DNA of 64,000 nucleotides from Brevibacillus brevis. GTDB taxonomy: Bacteria > Bacillota > Bacilli > Brevibacillales > Brevibacillaceae. Each line of letters begins with the position of its first letter. Position 1 is the stretch's first letter. A program made the translations under genes and the position numbers. The stretch is from the NCBI RefSeq assembly GCF_900637055.1, contig NZ_LR134338.1:2552001-2616000 (forward strand). The letters run 5' to 3'. Below the pieces are notes generated by a model. It made no database searches. It was not told where the DNA came from and saw only the letters and a list, made by a program, of their open reading frames with translations. This document shows positions 25,345-32,820 of the stretch, piece after piece.

Positions 25345-25391
25345 GAAAAAGGGGCTGTCCTAAAGTCGAAAGACAATGGGACCAGCTCTTT
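25345..25391. terminator. Orphan terminator-like hairpin between divergent genes
   Basis: AAAAGGGGCTG and CAGCTCTTTT form a stem with A and T runs on both sides. It lies between two diverging genes, where no transcript should need to end. It may be a leftover from a gene lost when the region was rearranged. Confidence 0.45.
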
Positions 25392-25421
25392 TCTTTATAT
25401 ACACAAAAAATATAAAAATCA

Positions 25422-25483
25422 TTGACATGAGAGCTCAAATATGTGATTATCTACTCTGTCACTTATAATGATAATCATTATCA
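25422..25483 (+). promoter_or_regulatory. Fur-controlled promoter
   Basis: TTGACA (25422-25427) is 17 bases from GATTAT (25445-25450). A Fur box with perfect dyad symmetry, TGATAATCATTATCA, follows at 25469-25483, in the early transcribed region. Iron-replete Fur should block the downstream siderophore-binding gene. Confidence 0.88.
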
Positions 25484-25529
25484 AACATTACTTCACACCA
25501 AACATCACGTGACAAGGAGAAATGAGCGC

Positions 25530-26477
25530 ATGAAAAAAGGAACACGAATCGTACTGACCTGCTTGGTTGCATTAGTCACTCTCGTATCGGCGGGTTGCGG
25601 AAGCAGCCAAACAGCTTCGGAAGCACCCAAGAAGTCTGAGACACGCGTAGTCAAGCATCTAATGGGGGAAGTGACGATCCCGGCGGAACCAAAGCGAATT
25701 GCAGACGTCTCGGGAGCAGCGGAGGAGCTTTTAATTTTGGGACACAAGCCTGTTGCTACGGCCAATACATACAAGACAAAAATCATGTCCCACGTAGCAG
25801 ATAAGCTGACCGATGTAAAACCGGTTGGATGGATGTGGGATGACTCCATCAATCTGGAAGCTGTTGTAGAAACAAAGCCAGACCTGATTATTATGAATAA
25901 CCGCCAGCAAAAGATGTACGAGCAGCTGTCCAAAATTGCGCCGACTGTCGTTCTGGAGACAGATATGGACAAGTGGCGTGATAAGTTTAAAGAAATCGGT
26001 CGCCTGCTCGGACAAGAAGAGGACGTGAACAAATGGTTGGCTGGCTACGACGAGAAGACGAAAGGGATGCGCGAGCAACTCAAGCAAGCGTACGGCGACC
26101 AGACCTTCATGTTCCTGGCCGTAACGCCAAAATTGTTCCGCGTGTACGGCAACTATGGATATGCAGATATCCTGTTCTCTGATCTCGGTTTGAAGCCAGC
26201 TACCGGAACACCTGCCGATAAAACAATGGAAATGATCGAGCTGGAAGGTCTGACAAAGTTTCAGCCAGACCATATGTTCCTCGTCAATTTCGGCGGAAAA
26301 GCGGATGATGTTTACGCAGAACTGAAAAAGAGCCCAGTATGGAAAAGCAACAAGGCAGTTCAACAAGGCCATCTCTATGAAGTAACCAATGAAACATTCA
26401 ACACCAAAGCCTTTGGCCCAATCGGCAAGGAAATGCTCTTAGAGGAGATTGGCAGCATGTTGCTGAAAAAGCAATAA
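25530..26477 (+). CDS. Iron-siderophore ABC transporter substrate-binding lipoprotein
   Basis: ATG 25530 follows AAGGAGAAATGAG. The 315-residue product has a lipoprotein signal with lipobox SAGC and the FepB/FhuD-type fold (PeriplasBP_2): a VVKHLMGEVTIPAEPKRIADVS opening, the lobe-linking helix, and EEIGSMLLKK at the end. It captures a ferric siderophore outside the membrane and delivers it to a permease. No permease or ATPase gene is adjacent, so it must share a transporter coded elsewhere. Control by Fur is shown by the upstream box. It is the last gene before glnA-end copy 3. Confidence 0.92.
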   Translation: MKKGTRIVLTCLVALVTLVSAGCGSSQTASEAPKKSETRVVKHLMGEVTIPAEPKRIADVSGAAEELLILGHKPVATANTYKTKIMSHVADKLTDVKPVGWMWDDSINLEAVVETKPDLIIMNNRQQKMYEQLSKIAPTVVLETDMDKWRDKFKEIGRLLGQEEDVNKWLAGYDEKTKGMREQLKQAYGDQTFMFLAVTPKLFRVYGNYGYADILFSDLGLKPATGTPADKTMEMIELEGLTKFQPDHMFLVNFGGKADDVYAELKKSPVWKSNKAVQQGHLYEVTNETFNTKAFGPIGKEMLLEEIGSMLLKKQ

Positions 26478-26556
26478 CCATGCGATAGACACTAAAAATG
26501 GAGCTATTCGAAAGTTGTTTCCTATCGTGGACTTGATAAAATATATGCTATGTTTG

Positions 26557-26662
26557 ACTGCTTACTAATAAGCGAAACCCCTTGTGCCTGTTGGTGCGAG
26601 AGAATTTTTCTTTCGTGGGTGCATTTAAAAAATAAAGGTCATCTTGGCTGCACCCACGAAAC
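26557..26662 (+). repeat. glnA 3'-end repeat, copy 3 (shortened)
   Basis: ACTGCTTACTAATAAGCGAA and the following CCCCTTGTGCCTGT (26557-26591) match the glnA end with one change, TAT to TAC, which keeps the Tyr codon before the stop. The sequence then continues GGTGCGAG and TTTTTC as in the full terminator. A GTGGGTGCA...TGCACCCAC hairpin follows at about 26615-26662, the counterpart of the one after copy 2. Upstream codons of glnA are not conserved here. Confidence 0.8.
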
Positions 26663-26738
26663 ACGGCGTAAACGCGAACGTTAAGGGTAGGAAAAACAAT
26701 GCCTGCTCGGTTGGCTGAATATTTAGCTGCCTTACTGC

Positions 26739-26987
26739 TTAATAGGGCACCTGACAAATGTGATCACAAATCCCGTGAGATCTCCAGCGACGGCAACGTT
26801 CATAACACTCTACATCCAATCGTACTCTTCTTGGGTCTAGGTACGGGAGACATAACGTTTCACAATCTTCCTGAGGCGGACTTACACGTCTACATTCGTT
26901 CACACATTCTTGATAGCTAGGAAGAAATTCAACCAATTGACCATTTACTTTCTTGAAGCGCTTAGACTTTGATTTTTTCTTTTTCAA
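26739..26987 (-). CDS. Small basic protein with four CX3C motifs
   Basis: TTG 26987 follows AGGAGGG by 8 bases, giving 82 residues. The first 20 are strongly basic (KKKKSKSKRFKK). Eight cysteines then form four CX3C pairs: CVNEC, CETLC, CYERC and CDHIC, separated by 8-20 residues. No signal peptide is present, so the cysteines may bind metal or be oxidised only after cell lysis or in the spore coat. Paired CX3C motifs occur in small disulfide-linked helical hairpins, but I know no bacterial family with this exact layout. Confidence 0.6.
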   Translation of the reverse strand: MKKKKSKSKRFKKVNGQLVEFLPSYQECVNECRRVSPPQEDCETLCLPYLDPRRVRLDVECYERCRRWRSHGICDHICQVPY

Positions 26988-27238
26988 GTGATATTCCCTC
27001 CTGATGACGATCTTAGATAGTGTACGAACTCCATTATCGTTTTGATTGGCCAAATGTACTTATGTCTCAAAAATGTATGTAGATCAGTATTTAGGAACGT
27101 CTCTAAGGTAGGATGCAAGCTGGCTATTCGACTTATCACAGGAGGAATGGACAACGCGAAGTGGTTGACGAACAATACGGTATTAGGCTGACATTGAAAT
27201 AATGTGTCGGGAAGAAAGAGCAATGCAAATATGTATAA

Positions 27239-27265
27239 AGCCCGTCTTCACAAACAAGACGGGCT
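27239..27265 (-). terminator. Terminator of the secreted protein gene at 27282
   Basis: AGCCCGTCTT and AAGACGGGCT form a 10-bp stem just past the stop codon on the minus strand, followed by TTTA. Confidence 0.8.
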
Positions 27266-27281
27266 AAAAGCTATTCATGTT

Positions 27282-27683
27282 TTATTGAATCGTAAAAGTA
27301 GCTACGATAACATTTTGATCTTCATAGGAATAGGGGGCTTGAAATTGTACGTAGCGATACCCGTCCGCATCAGCCTTAATAATGATTCCTGTCGTACCGC
27401 TCCAAATCTGTTTATTTTCAGCATGATAGACGGTGTAATTAGCAAAGCTTCCTCTTGGATTGATACGGAGCTCCTGCCCTTTCTTTAGATAAATCGCTTC
27501 TTTTGGACTTAACTGACCAGGTGTAAGGTAGTAATATTTGGTGAATTGTTGTTCTTGTTTTTGCTGCTCCATGGATATTTTTGGTTCACCTTGTACTTGA
27601 GCATTGGTAGAAGCGGAAGCATAGGCAGGTCCGCCAGAGAGGAGTAAAGCGAGCATCGAAATAGAGAGAAGCTGTTTTTTCAT
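27282..27683 (-). CDS. Secreted protein of unknown function
   Basis: ATG 27683 follows AAAGGAGTG and gives 133 residues with a signal peptide (QLLSISMLALLLSGGPAYA). The mature part has a Gln-rich linker (EQQKQEQQ-like) and a beta-rich C-terminal half (QELRINPRGSFANYTVYHAENKQIWSG ... YRYVQFQAPYS). I do not recognise the fold. Its ribosome site and signal peptide resemble those of the PLAT protein gene at 23240. Confidence 0.7.
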   Translation of the reverse strand: MKKQLLSISMLALLLSGGPAYASASTNAQVQGEPKISMEQQKQEQQFTKYYYLTPGQLSPKEAIYLKKGQELRINPRGSFANYTVYHAENKQIWSGTTGIIIKADADGYRYVQFQAPYSYEDQNVIVATFTIQ

Positions 27684-27799
27684 ACCTAGTACACTCCTTT
27701 GAATCAATTCTGATCAAATTCTAATTATACGAACTAAAGGTAATTATACTTAAATTGAATGAATTGGTAAATATTTACATAAATTTTCGAGTTGTCATT

Positions 27800-28052
27800 T
27801 AATAAGTTGTAATGTAAAAACTGGTATGTTAAAATCGTGCTGACACTTAACGATTGGAGTTGAAGAGGATAATGTAATAATTCTTGCCACCTTTTTAAAG
27901 AATAAAGCAGAATTTCTTTTATTCTTTATTGGCAAGATAGTTACCTTATTCTTTTCACTCAGAAAATATATCCTTTTTATACCCTGCAATGGGTTGGATG
28001 TGCCGTATTTTTTGAGCTACAAGAAAGGTAACTTTCTTGTAGCTCTTTTTTT
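27800..28052 (+). ncRNA. Possible small RNA or lost gene ending in a strong terminator
   Basis: A 14-bp stem (GAGCTACAAGAAAG with CTTTCTTGTAGCTC, 28014-28045) followed by TTTTTTT is one of the best terminators in the window. No protein-coding frame with a ribosome site lies upstream. A TTGTCA-N17-TAAAAA and an overlapping TTGTAA-N17-TAAAAT promoter pattern are present at about 27793-27834. A roughly 200-nucleotide noncoding transcript is therefore possible. A decayed gene is the alternative. Confidence 0.35.
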
Positions 28053-28221
28053 ATTCTGACAAAGGAGGTTGTCGAGCTCGGAAAGACTGAAAATATCTCA
28101 GATGGCGTATCACAAACAGCCGTTAGTCGAGGTTGAAGCATGACAGCGAATTTTTGGAGGCATATCGGGACAAAGATTGTGGAACTGCAAGAGATAAACC
28201 ATTTCTAGGAGGATGAAAGTG

Positions 28222-28335
28222 ATGGAGATTGAGGTTGTAGATGATTATGTGAACCGGTTCCTATTGTGTGAAGCGGTTCACAAAAAAACAAATCGGTTGC
28301 CGGAGGTTTACCAATCTATCGACAGGTGCACGTAG
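28222..28335 (+). CDS. 37-residue ORF upstream of the cfr-like gene (candidate leader peptide)
   Basis: ATG 28222 lies 9 bases after AGGAGG. The peptide (MEIEVVDDYVNRFLLCEAV followed by a basic middle and a Cys-Thr end) is not hydrophobic. Its stop codon lies inside the ascending arm of a terminator-like hairpin that precedes the cfr-like gene. That arrangement is what ribosome-controlled attenuation needs. It could instead be a leftover phage gene, since two further short frames precede it with overlapping stops and starts. Confidence 0.45.
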   Translation: MEIEVVDDYVNRFLLCEAVHKKTNRLPEVYQSIDRCT

Positions 28336-28364
28336 TAATCTGTCTGTAAACGTGTGCGCTTTTT
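28326..28364 (+). promoter_or_regulatory. Candidate transcription attenuator before the cfr-like gene
   Basis: GTGCACGT (28326-28333) pairs with ACGTGTGC (28350-28357, two G-U contacts), followed by GCTTTTTC. The upstream ORF stop codon (TAG, 28333-28335) is inside this hairpin. A stalled ribosome could keep the hairpin open. An inverted repeat TGACATGACGTGTCA at about 28381-28395 lies closer to the gene. Confidence 0.45.
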
Positions 28365-28448
28365 CTGTATAGTTGATTATTGACATGACGTGTCATAGCG
28401 CCAATTGACGGTTGCTTTTTACGGTTTCTCCGGCGGTAAGGAGAAGAC

Positions 28449-29480
28449 ATGAAACTAACCTCGAAATATGAAACGATTCGGCGAATATTGTCCGACTTCA
28501 AGCAGCCCAAGTATCGGTATGCTCAGATTATGGACGCAATTTTCAAGCAAAATATCGGCGAATACGGACGGATGACCATACTACCCAAATTTTTGCGTGA
28601 CGAGTTGAACCGGATACTTGGTCCAAACGTTTGCAGTATCGTTCCGGTAAAGGAATTCACATCGAAACAGGTTAGCAAGGTGCTGTTTGCTATTCCGGGT
28701 GACGAACGCGTGGAGGCCGTACGACTTACTTATGAGCGGGGGTGGAAATCGTATTGTATTTCCACACAGTGCGGCTGCGGATTCGGGTGCAAGTTTTGTG
28801 CTACCGGTACCATTGGCCTGAAACGAAATCTGACCGCCGACGAAATTACCGACCAATTGCTGTACTTTCGCTTGAACGGCCACACTTTGGACAGCATCTC
28901 ATTCATGGGCATGGGGGAGGCGCTTGCCAACCCGCATATTTTTGATGCAATGACGATATTGACCGACCCGTATCTCTTTGGTTTAGGACATCGACGAATT
29001 ACGATTTCCACTATCGGCCTGTTGCAGGGAATCGACAAGCTGACTCGGGAGTTTCCCCAGGTCAATCTAACCTTCTCGCTGCATTCGCCGTTCGACGATC
29101 AGCGAAGTGAGCTGATGCCGATCAACGACCGATTCCCAGTCCGCGACGTACTGATGGCATTGGATCGTCACATCCGGCAAACAGGGAGAAAGGTATATAT
29201 TGCATATATTCTTCTTCGTGGAGTAAACGACTCGACGGCGCACGCGGAAGCAGTTGCCGGGTTGCTAAGGGGAAGGGGACCTTGGGAACATCTCTACCAC
29301 GTTAACCTGATTCCATTCAATTCTACCGAAGTTACGCCAGACAGCTATCGGCAATCCGATCCTACTCAGATTAAATCGTTTGTTCGGATCTTGAAGTCAA
29401 AGGGTATAAGCATCACGGTCCGAACTCAATTCGGATCGGACATTAACGTGGCATGCGGCCAGCTATACCGCTCTGAATAA
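28449..29480 (+). CDS. cfr: Cfr-like 23S rRNA A2503 C8-methyltransferase
   Basis: The 343-residue radical-SAM enzyme matches Cfr rather than RlmN along its length. Features are the YRYAQIMDAIFKQNI N-terminal domain, the 4Fe-4S motif CGFGCKFC (CX3CX2C), ISFMGMGEALANP, LTFSLHSPFDDQRSELMPINDR and the C-terminal VACGQLY containing the methyl-carrying cysteine. Cfr methylates C8 of A2503 and gives resistance to phenicols, lincosamides, oxazolidinones, pleuromutilins and streptogramin A. Functional chromosomal homologues are known from Bacillales, including B. brevis. The start is ATG after AAGGAGAAGAC. It stands alone with a candidate leader and attenuator upstream. Confidence 0.9.
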   Translation: MKLTSKYETIRRILSDFKQPKYRYAQIMDAIFKQNIGEYGRMTILPKFLRDELNRILGPNVCSIVPVKEFTSKQVSKVLFAIPGDERVEAVRLTYERGWKSYCISTQCGCGFGCKFCATGTIGLKRNLTADEITDQLLYFRLNGHTLDSISFMGMGEALANPHIFDAMTILTDPYLFGLGHRRITISTIGLLQGIDKLTREFPQVNLTFSLHSPFDDQRSELMPINDRFPVRDVLMALDRHIRQTGRKVYIAYILLRGVNDSTAHAEAVAGLLRGRGPWEHLYHVNLIPFNSTEVTPDSYRQSDPTQIKSFVRILKSKGISITVRTQFGSDINVACGQLYRSE

Positions 29481-30074
29481 TCGATGCCGAAAATTAAAAT
29501 TTATTACGCCGGACGCAGCGGGTCTGCAACAGACCCCAATATACCCATTAAACTAATAGAGATCTCCTTCATTTGAAGAAAATGTGGTTGCTAGGGCTGC
29601 CCCGTTTGTAGAATTATCTACTTAGAGGCAGCCTTCTCGGTATACATCTTAATAGTCGCTGGTACCATCTATTCTCTTGCAACGCTGGTGAATTTGTACG
29701 TAGTGACGTGTATTCGAGCAATCTTTGTGATCCCAGCAGCCCCACTTGGTATCTAGAGATACAAGGTTTTGAGATGTTTGCAAAGATTCAAGGTCCAAAA
29801 TTGCTAAATAATCCCTAATTACGTTTTGGCAAGCAACAATGTGTATGAACTTAACTAATCAGAATGGGTGACTTACAGGAATAGTTAGGGAGATAAGGAG
29901 GGGGAACGGTGCTAGTATATAAGGTGGCGGTTTGCGATCATTTGGGTTAGATATGAAAACAAGCTGATCTATAGTAGATCAGCTTAGAAGGAATTTTGTA
30001 AAAATTGGACGGATTCGTGAAACATTTATTTGAATACAGCATTTCAAAATATCGGAGGGGACGGGTATTTGGAA
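29481..30074. other. Noncoding stretch with two hairpins
   Basis: No supported gene is visible. GGCTGCC (29595-29601) pairs with GGCAGCC (29627-29633) around an inner GTAGA/TCTAC hairpin; it may end the cfr-like transcript although its T run is weak. AAGCTGATCTA and TAGATCAGCTT (29961-29985) form a perfect 11-bp inverted repeat with a 3-base loop. A GAGGGGGAAC site at about 29898 precedes a 13-codon frame that looks like the start of a lost gene. Confidence 0.4.
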
Positions 30075-31067
30075 CTACTCTTTTACCGAGGTTATTCTGC
30101 TATCAATAAGGCGAGAAACTCTGTAAGAAACAGGAAGGAAACCTTGACGAGGCCAATAACGTGAAGATTGTAAATTCGTTTCTCTCCAATCTGTCATGCA
30201 GTAGACATATCCTTTTTTCTTCGCATGGGCAAGTCCATGTAGAGTAAGTGCATAATTAATACCTTGCCCGCGAAATTGATCTAGAGTACCAGCAACTCCT
30301 AATTCAACACAACGATCCGGTACATTCAAATTTACATTACTTGTATCTAAGGGGAAATATCCTTGGAAAGAAACAATTTTTCCATCTTTTAAGGCGATCC
30401 AGAAATCGACATCATGATCATCAAGGAGACCTGCATAACCTTTACGTAATTCCTGAGGATCATCACGTAAAGAATAACCAAAAACGGGTGCCTTATTTTG
30501 ATGAGTTCTAATCATATTTGCAATATCCTCTACCAAGCTACGATCTTCTGGGGATGCCAAGCGAATTTCAACATCTGGAATGCTCAAGGGAAGGGGAGAT
30601 TCCCGATCAAGTAATGAGAGTAATGCATGTGTTTGTTCAAAGCCAAATCCTAAACGGAACCAAGAATGAAGTAATTCCGGTTGACTGGCTGGAATGAGTG
30701 CAAAATGACTGAAATATCCCTCATCTACCCATAGTTGAGAAGCCTCTGAATAAAGATCTCTATATAATTCAACAGAGGTATTGCGAGAAATTGCATGACC
30801 CTCCAAATTAATCCAGACATGTCGATCCCGAAGAGGATTTTCAATCTTTTGTCCAATTAGGTAACCGACTAATTTACCATCTTCAATTGCTGCGACTCCG
30901 CTACTGTTTGGTTTTGACCATATCGTTTTAACAGCAGTCGTTGCATAATTTTCCTCTTCACATTCAATGGGTAGTACCGAAAGGATTTCTCGATCTAGTC
31001 TATGACGATTGGACAATAGTTGCCCAGCCTCTGAGATTAACTCGTCAGTAAATGGTATGAAATACAT
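30075..31067 (-). CDS. GNAT-family N-acetyltransferase, two-domain
   Basis: ATG 31067 follows GAGGTG by 8 bases, giving 330 residues. Two GNAT-like halves are visible. The N-terminal one contains GVAAIEDGKLVGYLIG, and the C-terminal one has VELGVAGTLDQFRGQGINYALTLHGLAHAKKKGY, with the acetyl-CoA loop R-G-Q-G-I and DWRETNLQSSRYW-RQGF at the end. The family transfers acetyl groups to amines on small molecules or proteins; the substrate is not known. A truncated GNAT remnant lies just beyond its 5' end. Confidence 0.85.
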   Translation of the reverse strand: MYFIPFTDELISEAGQLLSNRHRLDREILSVLPIECEEENYATTAVKTIWSKPNSSGVAAIEDGKLVGYLIGQKIENPLRDRHVWINLEGHAISRNTSVELYRDLYSEASQLWVDEGYFSHFALIPASQPELLHSWFRLGFGFEQTHALLSLLDRESPLPLSIPDVEIRLASPEDRSLVEDIANMIRTHQNKAPVFGYSLRDDPQELRKGYAGLLDDHDVDFWIALKDGKIVSFQGYFPLDTSNVNLNVPDRCVELGVAGTLDQFRGQGINYALTLHGLAHAKKKGYVYCMTDWRETNLQSSRYWPRQGFLPVSYRVSRLIDSRITSVKE

Positions 31068-31255
31068 GAAATGGACACCTCTGTTTTTTATCATCATAAA
31101 GCTGTTCTTAATCTATTGCAATTCGTTTCCTTCATCCAACTCGTACTTTAAGTCATGAGGAGAATAACATGGAGAAAATTCGTATAGAAGGTGAAGCAAA
31201 AGCAGGGGGTAGCTCTCTGAAAAACGAAGTGAGTTTTTAAAGGTTTTATGGAGGG

Positions 31256-31417
31256 GCAATAAATGAACTTTCAGTTGATGACAAATACAGTGCAAAGCAA
31301 GTCGCAACTTGGAAATATCCGCAGGAATATTCTTTTTATGATTTTGAAGATAGTCCAGAAACATTTCAGGAACTATTAGATGGTACCTATTATAGTTTAT
31401 ACAAGAGCGAGATTTAA
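31256..31417 (+). pseudogene. GNAT acetyltransferase remnant (N-terminal part)
   Basis: An open segment without a start codon reads AINELSVDDKYSAKQVATW then KYPQEYSFYDFEDSPETFQEL and stops at 31417. The W-KYP-YSFYD motif is the N-terminal hallmark of a Bacillus GNAT subfamily. The acetyl-CoA-binding half is missing. Confidence 0.55.
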
Positions 31418-31640
31418 AGAGTCGGCCTCATTCGTAAACGATGGCACCCCCTTTATCGTGATGACGATGGAAATGGAGAATCTTGGCTAGGCAGAGTACT
31501 GAGCATGCCATTTACTATAAGAGAAACTGTGATGAGGCAGCAGAATGAGGTAAATCGGTTGTACTAAAAAAATGCCCATCGCAAGGGGGCTATACAGTGA
31601 CGAGTTGTTAGGTTCCTAACATGATGATGTGAAAGGCGTT

Positions 31641-31678
31641 AAGCCGCTCGGGGGGAAGAACCGGGCGGCTTTTTTGTT
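31641..31678 (+). terminator. Strong terminator without an intact upstream gene
   Basis: AAGCCGCTCGG pairs with CCGGGCGGCTT, followed by TTTTTT. The 220 bases upstream (31418-31640) contain only fragments, so it probably belonged to a gene now decayed. Confidence 0.65.
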
Positions 31679-31876
31679 GAAATCGTAGGTGAAGGACATA
31701 CCACTGAAAAAGTTATGTCGTATGACAGGGTGTCCAAATCTAACCTCTCCGCAATACTGCACGACTTCTACTAAAGCGTAACGGGGGAGGATTGGACAAA
31801 AAGATGGGCTCAAAGCTCAATTATGTCTAAGAGTGAGAAAGAGGGCAGCTAAGCCGCCAAAAACATTGGACGGATA

Positions 31877-31964
31877 TTAGCAATCATCACAGCTGACAGC
31901 AACAATTGTTAATAAAACGAAAAGAACCAAAACTAAAGCAAAATTGTCGTCAAAGAATCCCATC
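31877..31964 (-). pseudogene. YjcZ-type short sporulation protein, frameshifted
   Basis: From ATG 31964 (after AAGGGGTGATATCG) the frame reads MGFFDDNFALVLVLF. Removing one base from an A5 run near 31920 would continue VLLTIVAVSCDDC and stop at TAA 31877. FALVLVLFVLLTIVAV is the typical hydrophobic core of YjcZ-family sporulation peptides. As it stands the extra base breaks the gene. A sequencing error in the homopolymer is an alternative. Confidence 0.5.
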
Positions 31965-32099
31965 GATATCACCCCTTCAAGAGTATGAGGAAGAACCTCA
32001 AACTCAAGCTATGCAAATGGAGGAGCTATGTAAGGGCGATATCACAGCAAGTGGGAAATTTGGGCATGTAACCAACTGTTACCTGTCATGTCCACAAAC

Positions 32100-32207
32100 T
32101 CAATTATGTTAAAAAATCAGGGAGATATGACGAAAAAAGACCATCCCTTAGCCACATTTATGGCATTCGGGACAGCCTTCTTGGAACTTTCGTGAGTGTA
32201 GCTATCT
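32100..32207 (-). terminator. Terminator of the mini-protein gene at 32208
   Basis: Read on the minus strand, GGCTGTCCC pairs with GGGATGGTC-type sequence (about 32136-32179) and is followed by TTTTTT. It is clearly related to the terminator at 33420-33466 that follows the paralogous mini-gene. Confidence 0.6.
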
Positions 32208-32309
32208 CTACCAAGGGCATAAGCATCTGCCATGATAAATAATGCATGAATCTCCGCAAGGCTCAATTGAATAATTTGAACCTAACTTTTTCAGGAGCTT
32301 CTTCAGCAT
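32208..32309 (-). CDS. 33-residue Cys-rich mini-protein A
   Basis: ATG 32309 follows AAGGAGGTGAATGAAC. The peptide starts MLKKLLKKLGSNYS and continues with PC-x3-C-I-x6-C-x-C-P-W. The first ten residues are a basic amphipathic helix; the second half holds four cysteines in the pattern CX3CX6CXC. No signal peptide is visible. A paralogue with the same start, cysteine pattern, ribosome site and terminator lies at 33485. Small peptides of this type can be antimicrobial, metal-binding or spore-coat components; nothing here decides between these. Confidence 0.65.
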   Translation of the reverse strand: MLKKLLKKLGSNYSIEPCGDSCIIYHGRCLCPW

Positions 32310-32571
32310 GTTCATTCACCTCCTTGGTAGATATATCTTCCATGTATTACCATATTATCGTGGGTAAGTGATTATAAGAACATGAATTTTATTTGAACAC
32401 GATGTTCGGAGTTAAAGCTTCAAGCCTTTCGAAGAATTTGGAAATAATCTGAGGTGATTTCTTCTAAATTTGAACTTATTTTCTCAAGAGACCAATGCAA
32501 AGCTGGGATTCATGAATAACACTTGAAGAAGGATCATGAACAATCATGGATATAGTGATGTAGCATTTGTT

Positions 32572-32820
32572 TTAGGTAAAATTCGGAGATTTACGCTGCA
32601 TCAGAATCCACAAAAGTGTAGGAATAGACAGGAAGATATGTATCTTTCCATTATGCGTAAACCTGACATAGATAAGAGCTACTACCGTAGAAACGAGATA
32701 ACTGAAAGAGAAAACGATCGTGCCCCAGGTCGAGATGGTTACTGGAATATCGCTTGAAAGAAGCGATTTATTGGCCCAAAGAATAAAGAACCAAAAAGCA
32801 AAGGCCAAACCAATCATCAT
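32572..32820 (-). CDS. Small membrane protein, unknown
   Basis: From ATG 32820 the 82-residue frame has three hydrophobic segments (MIGLAFAFWFFILWA, IVFSFSYLVSTVVALIYV, IHIFLSIPTLLWILM). The start is uncertain: no good ribosome site precedes the ATG, and the frame stays open to 32913. It could be the remnant of a longer gene. Confidence 0.4.
   Translation of the reverse strand: MMIGLAFAFWFFILWANKSLLSSDIPVTISTWGTIVFSFSYLVSTVVALIYVRFTHNGKIHIFLSIPTLLWILMQRKSPNFT

Noticed and set aside
20739..26560. CRISPR array or direct-repeat array
   Set aside because: Apart from the glnA-end copies no regularly spaced repeats occur; the spacing (3 kb and 5.3 kb) is far too large.
26699..26920. 73-codon plus-strand frame over the CX3C gene
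   Set aside because: No ribosome site. The minus-strand gene has AGGAGGG and regular cysteine spacing, so it is the real one.
18302..27000. Site-specific recombinase gene in the glnA cassettes
   Set aside because: I searched the frames for tyrosine (R-H-R-Y) and serine recombinase patterns and found only IS3 DDE transposases.
31906..32112. 68-codon plus-strand frame
   Set aside because: It runs over the broken YjcZ gene on the other strand and has no ribosome site.
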